Both the position numbers and the translations under genes were made by a program. Below, one piece after another: positions 16,451 to 25,027 of a stretch of 64,000 nucleotides of DNA. Within the stretch, counting starts at the first letter, position 1. Each line of letters begins with the position of its first letter. The notes beneath the pieces are model-generated. The model did not search any database and was not told the origin of the DNA. It worked only from the letters and a program-made list of their open reading frames with translations. The DNA is from Microbispora siamensis (GTDB taxonomy: Bacteria > Actinomycetota > Actinomycetes > Streptosporangiales > Streptosporangiaceae): contig NZ_BOOF01000005.1 of assembly GCF_016863095.1 (NCBI RefSeq), positions 62,001-126,000 on the forward strand. The letters run 5' to 3'.

Positions 16451-17836
16451 ATGACCCTCTCCATGCTGTACGGCGAGCCGCGCGTCATCACCGTGGGCGC
16501 GCAGGTGCTGGGCGAGGCGCTGGACCGGCAGGCCGTGCCGCGGCGGGAGGTCGACTGGCGGCCGCCGCTGCCGGGCGCCTCCGGGGCCCTCGCGCGGGTG
16601 CTGGCCGACCCCCGGCGCGAGAGCGCCAACGCGACCGCCGTCGGGAGGATGCTGTCGGCCCGGCCCATGCTGACCGGCGTACGTCCGGCGCGCGAGGTCC
16701 TCGGCCTGAAAGCCGGGGAGTTCTTCCACGCCGGTCCGCCCATCACCTGGGAGCGGGCCTCCGGCCCGATGCGGGGGGCGCTCGTCGGGGCGATGCTGTT
16801 CGAGGGCCTGGCGGCCACCCCCGAGGAGGCGGAGGACCGCCTGGCCTCCGGCGCGGGGATCACGCTCGACTCCTGCCACCACCACCGCACGGTCGGCCCG
16901 ATGGCGGGGGTGGTCAGCCCGTCCATGTGGATGCTGGAGGTCGCCGACGCCGAGCACGGCGGCACGGCCTACTGCTCGCTCAACGAGGGGCTGGGCAAGG
17001 TGCTGCGCTACGGCGCGTACGGGCCCGAGGTGATCGAGCGGCTGCGCTGGATGGGCGAGGTGCTCGGGCCGGCGCTGGCCGCGGCGCTGGAGCGGTGCGG
17101 CCCCCTCGACCTGCGCACGCTCATCGCCCAGGCGCTGCAGATGGGCGACGAGCTGCACAACCGCAACCGCGCCGCGACGTCCCTGCTGGTGCGCGAGATC
17201 GCGCCCGCGGTCGTAGAGGCGGCCCCGGACCACGCGGCCGAGGTGCTGCGATTCATCAATGGAAATGATCATTTTTTCCTGAACGCGGGAATGGCGGCGG
17301 CGAAAGTCAGCGCCGACGCGGCGCGCGGGGTGCCCGGATCGAGCCTGGTCGTGGCGATGGCGCGCAATGGAACCGATTTCGGAATACAGGTGTCGGGCCT
17401 CGGCGACCGGTGGTTCACCGGCCCCGCCGGCGTGCCCGACGGCCTGTACCTCGGCGGGTACGGCCCGGACGACGCCAACCCCGACATCGGCGACTCCACG
17501 ATCACGGAGACGGCGGGCCTCGGCGGCTTCGCCATGGCGGCGGCCCCCGCGATCGTCCGGTTCGTCGGCGGCGAGGTGTCCGACGCGGTGGCGGCCACGA
17601 CCTCGATGTACGAGATCACCATGGCCGAGCACCCGGCGTACCAGATCCCGGGGCTGGGCTTCCGCGGCACGCCGGCGGGCATCGACGTCGCGCTCGTGGC
17701 CAGGACCGGTCTGCTGCCCGTCGTGAACACCGGAATCGCGGGCAGGATGGCCGGAACCGGGCAGGTGGGAGCGGGTCTGGTCAGCCCGCCGGCCGGGGCC
17801 TTCACGGCCGCCCTCGACGCGCTCGCCGACGGATGA
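16451..17836 (+). CDS. allG: DUF1116 protein, AllG-like subunit of oxamate carbamoyltransferase
   Basis: A 461-residue DUF1116 (YlbE/AllG) protein. It starts at ATG 16451 after CGGAG, 34 nt beyond the fdrA stop. The recognisable block around ITLDSCHHHRTVGPMAGVVS and RFINGNDHFFLNAGMA is well conserved in the family. It is last in the allHFG set. No carbamate kinase, which usually takes the carbamoyl phosphate product to ATP, is present in the window. A short AT-richer patch at about 17255-17290 lies inside the gene without disturbing the frame. Confidence 0.88.
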   Translation: MTLSMLYGEPRVITVGAQVLGEALDRQAVPRREVDWRPPLPGASGALARVLADPRRESANATAVGRMLSARPMLTGVRPAREVLGLKAGEFFHAGPPITWERASGPMRGALVGAMLFEGLAATPEEAEDRLASGAGITLDSCHHHRTVGPMAGVVSPSMWMLEVADAEHGGTAYCSLNEGLGKVLRYGAYGPEVIERLRWMGEVLGPALAAALERCGPLDLRTLIAQALQMGDELHNRNRAATSLLVREIAPAVVEAAPDHAAEVLRFINGNDHFFLNAGMAAAKVSADAARGVPGSSLVVAMARNGTDFGIQVSGLGDRWFTGPAGVPDGLYLGGYGPDDANPDIGDSTITETAGLGGFAMAAAPAIVRFVGGEVSDAVAATTSMYEITMAEHPAYQIPGLGFRGTPAGIDVALVARTGLLPVVNTGIAGRMAGTGQVGAGLVSPPAGAFTAALDALADG

Positions 17837-17952
17837 ATTCCCTTTGACCGTCATCAGACCGTAATATCGTCGTCAACCTCAGATATCCGATGCAATTCGC
17901 ACGGTCCGTTCGGGGGATCTTGCGGAGCGAGCGTGAATTGGGGACCTTATCT

Positions 17953-20136
17953 ATGACGACCGATCGCCTGCTCGGTATGGTCCCCCCTATGCCAGAGGGT
18001 CAGGGACCTGTGGGCCGCGTCCCCGCGGGAGGCGCCCCCGAAGGGCAGGGACGTCTCGTCGGCCGGCGCTACCGGCTGCTGTCCCCGGTGGGCCGTGGCG
18101 GCATGGGGATGGTCTGGCACGCCCACGACGTGCTGCTTGACCGGGACGTCGCGGTCAAGGAACTGCTCCTGCCGTTCGGGCTCGACAACGCCGGCGCGCA
18201 GACCGCCCACCGGCGCATGCTGCGCGAGGCGCGCTCGGCCGCGCGGCTCAGCCACCCCGGCATCGTCACCGTCCACGACGTCGTCGAGGAGGACGGGCGG
18301 CCGTGGATCGTCATGGAGCTCGTCCGCGCCTGGTCTCTCGAGCAGGCCGTACGGCAGAGCGGGCCGCTGCCGGTCGTGCAGGCCGCCGAGATCGGCATCC
18401 GGGTGCTCGACGCGCTGCGGCACGCCCACGCCGCCGGCATCCTCCACCGGGACGTGAAGCCCGGCAACGTGCTGCTCACCGCCGACCGCGTGGTGCTCAC
18501 CGACTTCGGCATCGCCGCCATCGAGGGCGACGTCACGATCACCCAGACCGGGCTGCTCATGGGCTCGCCCGCCTACATCCCGCCGGAGCGCCTGCAGGGC
18601 CGCCCGATCACCCACGCCGCCGACCTGTGGTCCTTCGGCGCGACGCTCTACGCCGCCGTGGAGGGCCGCCCGCCGTACGAGGGCCCCGACGCGGTCGCCG
18701 TGCTCGGCGCGGTGCTGACACAGGAGCCCAACCGGCCGCGCCGGGCGGGCGCGCTGCTGCCGGTCATCGAGGGCCTGCTCCGCAAGAACCCGGCCGACCG
18801 CCTCCCGGCCGCGCAGGTCGCGGAGATGCTGGAGCGGGTGCTGCACAGCCACGGCGCGGGGCTGCCGGGCCGCGCCGGGACGCCGACATCGGTGCCGACC
18901 CCGCAGGACTCCACGCCCGCGGGGCTGCTGCCGCCGCTCGACATCCCCTCGGGGCCGCTGCCCTCGCGCATCATCGAGACGCCCTCGGGTCCGGTCCGCG
19001 TGCCGCTCACGGCGGAGAGCCTGCCCGCGGGCGCGACCCCGCCCGGCGCCGCCGCTCCCCGTCCCGCGGAGCCCCGGGCCGGCGACCCGGCGTACGAGCC
19101 TCCGGGCGCGTTCGGGCCGGTGAACGCCTTCGGGCAGACCCCTTCCTTCGACACGGGCTTCGACCCGCTGTCGTCTCCCTCGGGGTCGACGCACGCGCCG
19201 GAGCGACCGAAGGAGGCCATGTGGCCGACGCCCACGCCGGGCGACATGCCCGGCGACCTGGGCGGGACGCCGCAGCCGCCGTACCGGCCCGGGCAGCACG
19301 CGGCACCCCAGCAGACGGGACCACAGCACGCGGCGCCCCTGCAGGCCGCCGCCATGGGGGCCACCGCGCAGACCGTGCCGCCGCAGACCATGTCCCCGCA
19401 GACCGTCTCACCGCAGGCCGGTGACTCCGGCCCGGTCGAGGACGCCACGGGCCCGCACCGGCCCGGGGTGGGGCGCAGGCGCAAGGAACGGGCCGACACG
19501 GCCCCCGACGGCGAGGGCCGGTCGAAGATCCTGCTCGCCGTCGCCGCCGTGGCCGTGGTCGCGGTGATCGTCGCGATTGTGCTGGTGCTGCTGCCGAGCG
19601 GCCCGGACGACGAGGCCGTGGTCTCCCGGCAGGACGGCGCGTCGGCCGCCACCCTCACGCCCACCGGCGCCGCCAGGCCGACCGCGCGCCCGCTGTCGGC
19701 CGTACGCGTGCCCGAGGGCTACCGCCTGCTGACCGAGGGCGGGGTGTCCTTGGCGGTGCCGAAGGACTGGACCGCCGCGGCCGACGGCGGGGTCGTCAGG
19801 CTCACGGGCCCGAAGGACAGCGGGCAGAGCATCACGATCAAGAGGATTCCCGACGGCAGCCTCGCGGCGCTGCGGTCCGCCGAGCAGAACCTGGACATCA
19901 AGGACTTCACCGACTACACGCAGGTCCAGCTTCGCCAGGTGGACTACCGCTACCCCGCGGCCGACTGGGAGTACACCTACACCAACACCAGCGAGGTCAC
20001 CGTCCACGCGGTCATCCGCTACCTGGACACGGGCGGGCGCGCCTACGCGATCATGTTCGCCTCGCCCGACTTCGACTGGAACGAGTCCGCCGCACCGGTA
20101 CGGCAGGCCCTCTGGAGCACCTTCCGCCCCGCCTGA
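17953..20136 (+). CDS. membrane-anchored Ser/Thr protein kinase with extracytoplasmic C-terminal domain
   Basis: A 727-residue PknB-type kinase. The kinase domain (about 35-310) has GRGGMGMVW, the VAVKE lysine, HRDVKPGN (catalytic Asp about 167), DFGIA and GSPAYIPPE. A ~200-residue Pro/Gln/Ala-rich linker follows, with repeats such as PQTMSPQTVSPQ, then a single membrane helix (about 526-548) and a ~180-residue outer domain without PASTA repeats. The outer domain (YRLLTEGGVSLAVPKDW ... SITIKRIPDGS) resembles small PsbP/LpqN-like folds by eye only. ATG 17953 has GGGGA 8 nt upstream; ATG 17890 in frame is possible but has no ribosome site. Confidence 0.9.
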   Translation: MTTDRLLGMVPPMPEGQGPVGRVPAGGAPEGQGRLVGRRYRLLSPVGRGGMGMVWHAHDVLLDRDVAVKELLLPFGLDNAGAQTAHRRMLREARSAARLSHPGIVTVHDVVEEDGRPWIVMELVRAWSLEQAVRQSGPLPVVQAAEIGIRVLDALRHAHAAGILHRDVKPGNVLLTADRVVLTDFGIAAIEGDVTITQTGLLMGSPAYIPPERLQGRPITHAADLWSFGATLYAAVEGRPPYEGPDAVAVLGAVLTQEPNRPRRAGALLPVIEGLLRKNPADRLPAAQVAEMLERVLHSHGAGLPGRAGTPTSVPTPQDSTPAGLLPPLDIPSGPLPSRIIETPSGPVRVPLTAESLPAGATPPGAAAPRPAEPRAGDPAYEPPGAFGPVNAFGQTPSFDTGFDPLSSPSGSTHAPERPKEAMWPTPTPGDMPGDLGGTPQPPYRPGQHAAPQQTGPQHAAPLQAAAMGATAQTVPPQTMSPQTVSPQAGDSGPVEDATGPHRPGVGRRRKERADTAPDGEGRSKILLAVAAVAVVAVIVAIVLVLLPSGPDDEAVVSRQDGASAATLTPTGAARPTARPLSAVRVPEGYRLLTEGGVSLAVPKDWTAAADGGVVRLTGPKDSGQSITIKRIPDGSLAALRSAEQNLDIKDFTDYTQVQLRQVDYRYPAADWEYTYTNTSEVTVHAVIRYLDTGGRAYAIMFASPDFDWNESAAPVRQALWSTFRPA

Positions 20137-20159
20137 CGCCCGCGGGCGGGCCTGCCGGG

Positions 20160-21785
20160 TCACTTGGCGTCGGCGTAGCAGGTGACGGCCACCGCCTCCA
20201 TCGGGAAGCGGACCGTGGTGTCGCCGAACAGCAGCCGGGTCGCCTCCTCCGCGGCGCGGCCGACGGCCTCGCGGACCTCGCCCGCCACGTCGAGCGGGCA
20301 GTGCACCATCACCTCGTCGTGCTGGAAGAACACCAGCCGGGCGGGGCCGGGCAGCAGCCCGCGCAGCACCGCGAGGAGCGTCAGCGCCCACTCGGCCGCC
20401 GTGGCCTGCACGACGAAGTTGCGGGTGAACCTCCCCCGGTCCCTGGCCGCCCTGGCGCCCTCGGGACCGGCCACCAAGCGCCGCCACCGCTCCGACGGGG
20501 GCGGGCACGTGCGGCCCAGCCACGAGCGGACCAGCCGCCCCTCCTCCCCCGCGCGGGCCGCGTCCTCCACGAACGCGTACGCCTTTGGGAACCGCTGCCG
20601 CATCACGGCCAGCAGCTTGGAGGCGTCGCCGCTGGTCCCGCCGTACATGGCGGACAGCATGGCGATCTTGGCCGACTCGCGGACCCCGCCGAACGCCTGG
20701 GCCAGCGCGGCGTACAGGTCGATCTCCCCGGCCGCCCGCGCGAGCCCCCGGTCACCGGACAGCGCGGCCAGCACCCGGGGTTCGAGCTGCGCGGCGTCGG
20801 CGACCACGAGCGTCCAGCCGTCGTCGGCCATCACGACCCTGCGCATGACCTTGGGGATCTGCAGCGCGCCGCCGCCGCTGGTGGCCCACCGGCCGCTCAC
20901 CACCCCGCCCACGACGTACTCGGGCCGGAATCGGTCGCCGCTGACCCACTGCGCGGCCCAGGTCCAGCCGTGGAAGCTGTACAGACGGGCCAGTTCCTTG
21001 TACGCCAGCAGCGGCGCGACGGCCGGATGGTCGACCGTCTTCAGCACGTGGGAGCGGGTGGACGGGATCTCGATCCCCGCGGTCTTGAACGCCCGGACGA
21101 TCTGCTGCGGGGAGTCGGGATTGACCAGGTGGCCGAAGGCGGCCGACACCTCGTCGGCAAGGGCCTGGAGCTTCGCGGGCCGCATGCCGTGGGCGGGGCG
21201 GGGCCCGAGCAGGTCGGTCAGCAGCGCGTCGTGGACGTCCTCGCGCCACGGCATGCCGTCGTGGGCCATCTCCGCGGCGATGAGCGCACCGGCCGACTCG
21301 GCGGCGACGAGCAGGCGGAACCGTCCGGGATCGGGCGTGCGCGCGACCCGGCGGCGCTGGTCCTCGAACACCTCGGCGACCATGTCGGCCTCGGGCACGC
21401 CGTGCCCCGGCGGCGCGGGGTCGAACAGGCTCGCCTGCGTGCCGCCCGCCTGATGCGCGTCAGAGGCCTCATGGGGATCGGCGGGCACCGGGAGGCCGTG
21501 CAGGCGCGCGTAGGCCGCCTGGACCTGTCTGGGCTCCCCGTAGCGCCCGTCCGACGCCAGCAGCAGGTTCTCGGTGAGCGCGACGTCGTGGCAGCGCGAC
21601 AGCCGTACGCCTGCGGACAGGAGCGCCGGGTAGACGCGGCGCGCGTCGGCCCACACCCAGCGGGGCCGCTCGGCGGCCTCCAGCGCGCGCACGGCCGCCG
21701 CGAGATCGGAGACCCGGCTCGCCGGCCCGCCGAGGGGCTTGACGGTGCCGCCTCCCTCGGCGTCGGCCGCCACCACAACGTGCAC
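20160..21785 (-). CDS. family A DNA polymerase-like protein (stand-alone exonuclease/polymerase)
   Basis: A 541-residue protein with the polymerase module of DNA polymerase I. Motif A is modified (VVADAAQLEPRVLA in place of DYSQIELR), motif B has ESAKIAMLSAMYG, and motif C has FFQHDEVMV with the catalytic His-Asp-Glu. The N-terminal ~150 residues correspond to the exonuclease-like part, but no DxE exonuclease motif is visible, so proofreading is doubtful. It starts at GTG 21785. Actinomycetes carry this type in addition to a full-length PolA; its role is not established to my knowledge. The C-terminus converges with the kinase gene, 23 bp apart. Confidence 0.87.
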   Translation of the reverse strand: MHVVVAADAEGGGTVKPLGGPASRVSDLAAAVRALEAAERPRWVWADARRVYPALLSAGVRLSRCHDVALTENLLLASDGRYGEPRQVQAAYARLHGLPVPADPHEASDAHQAGGTQASLFDPAPPGHGVPEADMVAEVFEDQRRRVARTPDPGRFRLLVAAESAGALIAAEMAHDGMPWREDVHDALLTDLLGPRPAHGMRPAKLQALADEVSAAFGHLVNPDSPQQIVRAFKTAGIEIPSTRSHVLKTVDHPAVAPLLAYKELARLYSFHGWTWAAQWVSGDRFRPEYVVGGVVSGRWATSGGGALQIPKVMRRVVMADDGWTLVVADAAQLEPRVLAALSGDRGLARAAGEIDLYAALAQAFGGVRESAKIAMLSAMYGGTSGDASKLLAVMRQRFPKAYAFVEDAARAGEEGRLVRSWLGRTCPPPSERWRRLVAGPEGARAARDRGRFTRNFVVQATAAEWALTLLAVLRGLLPGPARLVFFQHDEVMVHCPLDVAGEVREAVGRAAEEATRLLFGDTTVRFPMEAVAVTCYADAK

Positions 21786-21837
21786 CCCACCAGCGTGCCA
21801 GGCGGCGCCGACATTTCCCCAACCGCGCCCCGGCCGG

Positions 21838-23337
21838 TCAGAGCGGGATCTCGACCTCGTCCTCCAGTGGCGGCTCCTCCTCCTGGGGGAGGCAGCCCGT
21901 CGCGGCGAAGCAGCGCAGCCGGAGCGTGTCCCCGGTGACCGACAGGTGGAGGAAGCTCTTGAAGAAGGGCGGGGTGTCCCAGTCGGACAGTTCGGAGATG
22001 TACCGGTGGAAGACCCGCCCAACGGGAAGGCGGAACGGCATCGGCCAGCCGCCGAGCAGCCGGGCCGCCCACTTCACCCGCATTCCGATCGGCGCCCCCG
22101 GCGTGGGCCGGGGCGGGGTGTTGCCGATCTGCCGCGACATCAGGGCCAGCCCCTCCTCAGGGGTGATGTAGAGGCCGCGCAGCCGCAGCCTCCTGCTGTA
22201 GAGCAGGCTGTAGAACGACAGCGAGTCGCCGCGCAGCGGATAGCACTTGAAGTCGTCCTCGTGGACGCCGCCGGCGTCCACCCGGGGGATGGTGTGCGTG
22301 GCGTGCATGAACGCCCCGCCGCCTCCGGACACGACGTACTGGATGAGCCGCCCCTCCGCCCGGACCGGGTAGCGCTGGTAGTTGTGCACGTCGCCGCCGA
22401 TGGCCGCGACGTAGTTGTGCGCGGGGTCGCGGACCACGTCGTCCACCGTGCCACCGCCCTCGATCTCGCACGGGTGGTAGGCGTTGTTGACGTAGATCGG
22501 CTTGCCGGTGATCAGGATCTTGGGCCGGGGGCCGGCGGAGACCCGGCGCAGCCACTCCCCCTGCTCGCGGTCGAGGGTGCCCTTGATCCCGGTGTCGATG
22601 CCGACGAGCAGCAGGCGGCCGGTGTCGATCACCCAGTACGGCCCCGGCAGCGCCGGGCCCGGGTTGGGCCGCATCTTCCTGGCCTCGGCGAGGGCGTCCT
22701 CGTCGATCGTCTCCGGCTTCTTCCACAGCAGCCCGCGCAGCCCGTCGGGCGACAGCCGGAAACCACGCTGTTCCGCCGACAGGGGGTGGGCGTCGCAGAA
22801 GACCCGCATGAAGCCGCCGAGCCCGTCGTACCAGTCGTGGTTGCCGGGCACGGCGAAGATCGGGGCCGGGTAGTCCTTGTAGGGCCGGAAGAACTTGTCG
22901 CCGTACTCGTTGCCCGACCCGGTCGGGTAGATCACGTCGCTCGCGATGACGGCGAACGCGGTGTCCGCGCCGAGCTTGAGCAGCCCGGGCACCACCGCGT
23001 ACTGCGAGGCGTCGCCCTCGCCGGTGTCGCCGAGCACGAGGAACGAGAACTCCTCCCCCAGGTCGAGCCTGACGCGGAAGTCCGGGTCGGCGCCGCGGTC
23101 GCGCTGGGCCGCCACCCAGCGGCGGCGCACCTGCGGCGAGGGGTCGCCGAACAACTGGGCGAGGACCTCGTTGCGGGACCGCCACAGGGTCGCGGGGTTC
23201 AGCCAGGTGAAGGAGTTCCGGTTGGGCCGCAGCGCGTCGAACGTGCCGATCTGCGGGCAGTCCCAGCCCGCTCCGGCCTGCGAGACCCGTGACGAGACCT
23301 GCTTCCCCCGCGCGGCGGCCGCGCCCACATCGACCAT
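21838..23337 (-). CDS. metallophosphoesterase (calcineurin-like)
   Basis: A 499-residue protein with the calcineurin-like phosphoesterase motifs in order: FLVLGDTGEGD (metal Asp), ASDVIYPTGSGNEYGDKF, VPGNHDWYDG (Asn-His), and GGDVHNYQRY. It has no signal peptide or membrane helix I can see, so it is probably cytoplasmic. The ~100-residue N-terminal lead and ~130-residue C-terminal part are outside the catalytic core and unrecognised. It is 52 bp upstream of the polymerase-like gene on the same strand. Substrate unknown. Confidence 0.88.
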   Translation of the reverse strand: MVDVGAAAARGKQVSSRVSQAGAGWDCPQIGTFDALRPNRNSFTWLNPATLWRSRNEVLAQLFGDPSPQVRRRWVAAQRDRGADPDFRVRLDLGEEFSFLVLGDTGEGDASQYAVVPGLLKLGADTAFAVIASDVIYPTGSGNEYGDKFFRPYKDYPAPIFAVPGNHDWYDGLGGFMRVFCDAHPLSAEQRGFRLSPDGLRGLLWKKPETIDEDALAEARKMRPNPGPALPGPYWVIDTGRLLLVGIDTGIKGTLDREQGEWLRRVSAGPRPKILITGKPIYVNNAYHPCEIEGGGTVDDVVRDPAHNYVAAIGGDVHNYQRYPVRAEGRLIQYVVSGGGGAFMHATHTIPRVDAGGVHEDDFKCYPLRGDSLSFYSLLYSRRLRLRGLYITPEEGLALMSRQIGNTPPRPTPGAPIGMRVKWAARLLGGWPMPFRLPVGRVFHRYISELSDWDTPPFFKSFLHLSVTGDTLRLRCFAATGCLPQEEEPPLEDEVEIPL

Positions 23338-23356
23338 GGGAACAATCTTGGCGTTT

Positions 23357-24970
23357 CTACGGGATCAGCACACCCGGGTTGAGGATCCCGGCGGGATCGA
23401 GCCGTTCCTTGATCCCCCGCAGGATCTCGCCGCCCAGGTCGCCGATCTCCGCGGCGTACGCCTCGCGGTGGTCGCGGCCGACGCCGTGGTGGTGCGAGAT
23501 CGTGCCACCCGCCCGCACGATCGCCTCGTTCGCCGCGCGCTTGGCCGCCGCCCACTGCCCGAGCGGGTCGCCGGTCTGCGCGGTCACCACGGTGAAGTAC
23601 AGCGAGGCCCCCGTGGCGTACACGTGGGAGATGTGGCACATGACCAGCGGTGAACCGAGCGCGCCGAGCAGGGCCAGCCGTACGGCGTCGTACAGGCGCG
23701 GCAGGTTCGACCAGAAGCACGCGGTCTCCAGCGTCTCCACCGTCGCCCCGGCGGCCAGCAGGGAGTCGCGCAGGTAGGGGGCGGAGAACCGGCCCTGCGC
23801 CCACTTCTCGCCCGGCTCCGGCCCGAGGTGCACGCCGCCCGCCTCGACCAGCACGGCGGCGGCCAGGTCCCGCCGGTGGGCCACGTCGCCCGGGGAGCCC
23901 TCGAAGCCCGCCACCAGCAGGCAGCCGGAGTCGCGCCCGGCCGCGCCGAGGTCGGTGGGCTTCGCGAGGCCGACCATGGTCTCGGTCTCGTCCGACAGCC
24001 TCAGCACCGTGGGCGGCGGGCCCTCTTGCTGCGCGAGCCGCCGCAGGGCGGCCGTGCCCTCGGCGAAGGTGGCGAACCGCCAGCCCTCATACGTCCTGAC
24101 GGCCGGGGCCCGGCGGACGCGCAGCCGCAGCGAGGTGATCACCCCGAAGGCGCCCTCCGAGCCCAGGAACACCTGGCGCAGGTCGGGCCCGGCGGCCGAC
24201 CTGGGCGCACGGCCGATCTCCAAGGTGCCCCGGGGCGTCGCCACGGTCATGCCGGCGACCATGTCGTCGAACCTGCCGTACCCGGCCGAGGCCTGTCCGC
24301 TGGACCGGGCCGCCGCGAACCCGCCCAGCGTCGCGTACTCGTACGACTGGGGGAAGTGCCCGAGCGTCAGACCGTGCGCGGCGAGGAGCTGCTCGGCCTG
24401 CGGCGCGCGCAGGCCCGGCTCCAGCTCGGCGACCATGGACACGGGGTCGACGGAGACGAGCCGGTTGAGCCGGGCCAGGTCGAGCGCGACCACGCCCGTG
24501 AAGCCCCCCTCGGAGCCACACCGCGCCGCCACGAGGCCGCCGACCACCGAGGTGCCCCCGCCGAACGGCACCACGGCCACCCGCCGCTCCGCGCACAGGC
24601 GCAGCACGGCGGCCACCTCGTCGTGCGAGCCGGGGAGCACGACGGCGTCGGGCGCGTCCGAGGCGTCCCCCGCGCGCATGAGCAGCAGGTCGGGGGTGGA
24701 CTTGCCCCGGGTGTGGCGGATGCGGGCGTCGTCGTCGGCCCGCACGTGCTCGTCCCCCACGATCGCGGCCAGCTCGGCCAGGACGGGCGGCGGCAGCACC
24801 ACCGGGGGCAGCCGCACCTCGCCGAACGTCGCCGCCGGTGTGGCGGGCGCCCGGACGCCGAGGAGTTCCGCCAGCAGGTCGCGCACCGGCGCGGGCAGCT
24901 CGGCGGCCTTGGCGGGATCGCCCCAGCCCGACCAGAGCATGGGTTCCGCCGGAGTGAGAGGGGTTTCCAT
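23357..24970 (-). CDS. FAD-binding oxidase/alkyl-DHAP synthase-like flavoprotein
   Basis: A 537-residue member of the FAD-linked oxidase family closest to alkyldihydroxyacetone-phosphate synthase. The PCMH FAD-binding domain (about 85-270) contains VVPFGGGTSVVGG, ALDLARLNRLVSVDP and GHFPQSYEYATLGGFAAARSSGQ, and the C-terminal block has HHHGVGRDH. The reaction would be an FAD-dependent exchange or oxidation on a glycerone-phosphate or 2-hydroxyacid-type substrate. The ATG at 24970 has GGAGG 9 nt upstream. It is divergent from glpD across a 57-bp gap with a perfect 14-bp palindrome, which suggests shared control and linked glycerol-phosphate or ether-lipid metabolism. Confidence 0.87.
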   Translation of the reverse strand: METPLTPAEPMLWSGWGDPAKAAELPAPVRDLLAELLGVRAPATPAATFGEVRLPPVVLPPPVLAELAAIVGDEHVRADDDARIRHTRGKSTPDLLLMRAGDASDAPDAVVLPGSHDEVAAVLRLCAERRVAVVPFGGGTSVVGGLVAARCGSEGGFTGVVALDLARLNRLVSVDPVSMVAELEPGLRAPQAEQLLAAHGLTLGHFPQSYEYATLGGFAAARSSGQASAGYGRFDDMVAGMTVATPRGTLEIGRAPRSAAGPDLRQVFLGSEGAFGVITSLRLRVRRAPAVRTYEGWRFATFAEGTAALRRLAQQEGPPPTVLRLSDETETMVGLAKPTDLGAAGRDSGCLLVAGFEGSPGDVAHRRDLAAAVLVEAGGVHLGPEPGEKWAQGRFSAPYLRDSLLAAGATVETLETACFWSNLPRLYDAVRLALLGALGSPLVMCHISHVYATGASLYFTVVTAQTGDPLGQWAAAKRAANEAIVRAGGTISHHHGVGRDHREAYAAEIGDLGGEILRGIKERLDPAGILNPGVLIP

Positions 24971-24992
24971 AGCCGTCGCGCCTCCAGGTAGG

Positions 24993-25006
24993 TTACTCAA
25001 GAGTAA
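24993..25006. promoter_or_regulatory. palindromic operator TTACTC-AA-GAGTAA between agpS-like gene and glpD
   Basis: Perfect 6+6 inverted repeat with a 2-bp centre in the 57-bp gap of a divergent gene pair. The TTACTnnnnAGTAA pattern is typical of TetR-type operators in actinomycetes. It is placed to repress or coordinate both promoters. Confidence 0.7.
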
Positions 25007-25027
25007 TGCGGAAGTAGTGGAGGGGAC

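Noticed and set aside
14141-17836. Long open frames on the minus strand opposite allH, fdrA and allG
   Set aside because: They are Arg/Gly/His-rich, match no family, and are the usual antisense open frames of GC-rich DNA; the plus-strand proteins have recognisable motifs.
17844-17867. TTGACC and TAATAT as a promoter for the Ser/Thr kinase
   Set aside because: The spacer is only 12 bp, too short for a sigma-70 promoter.
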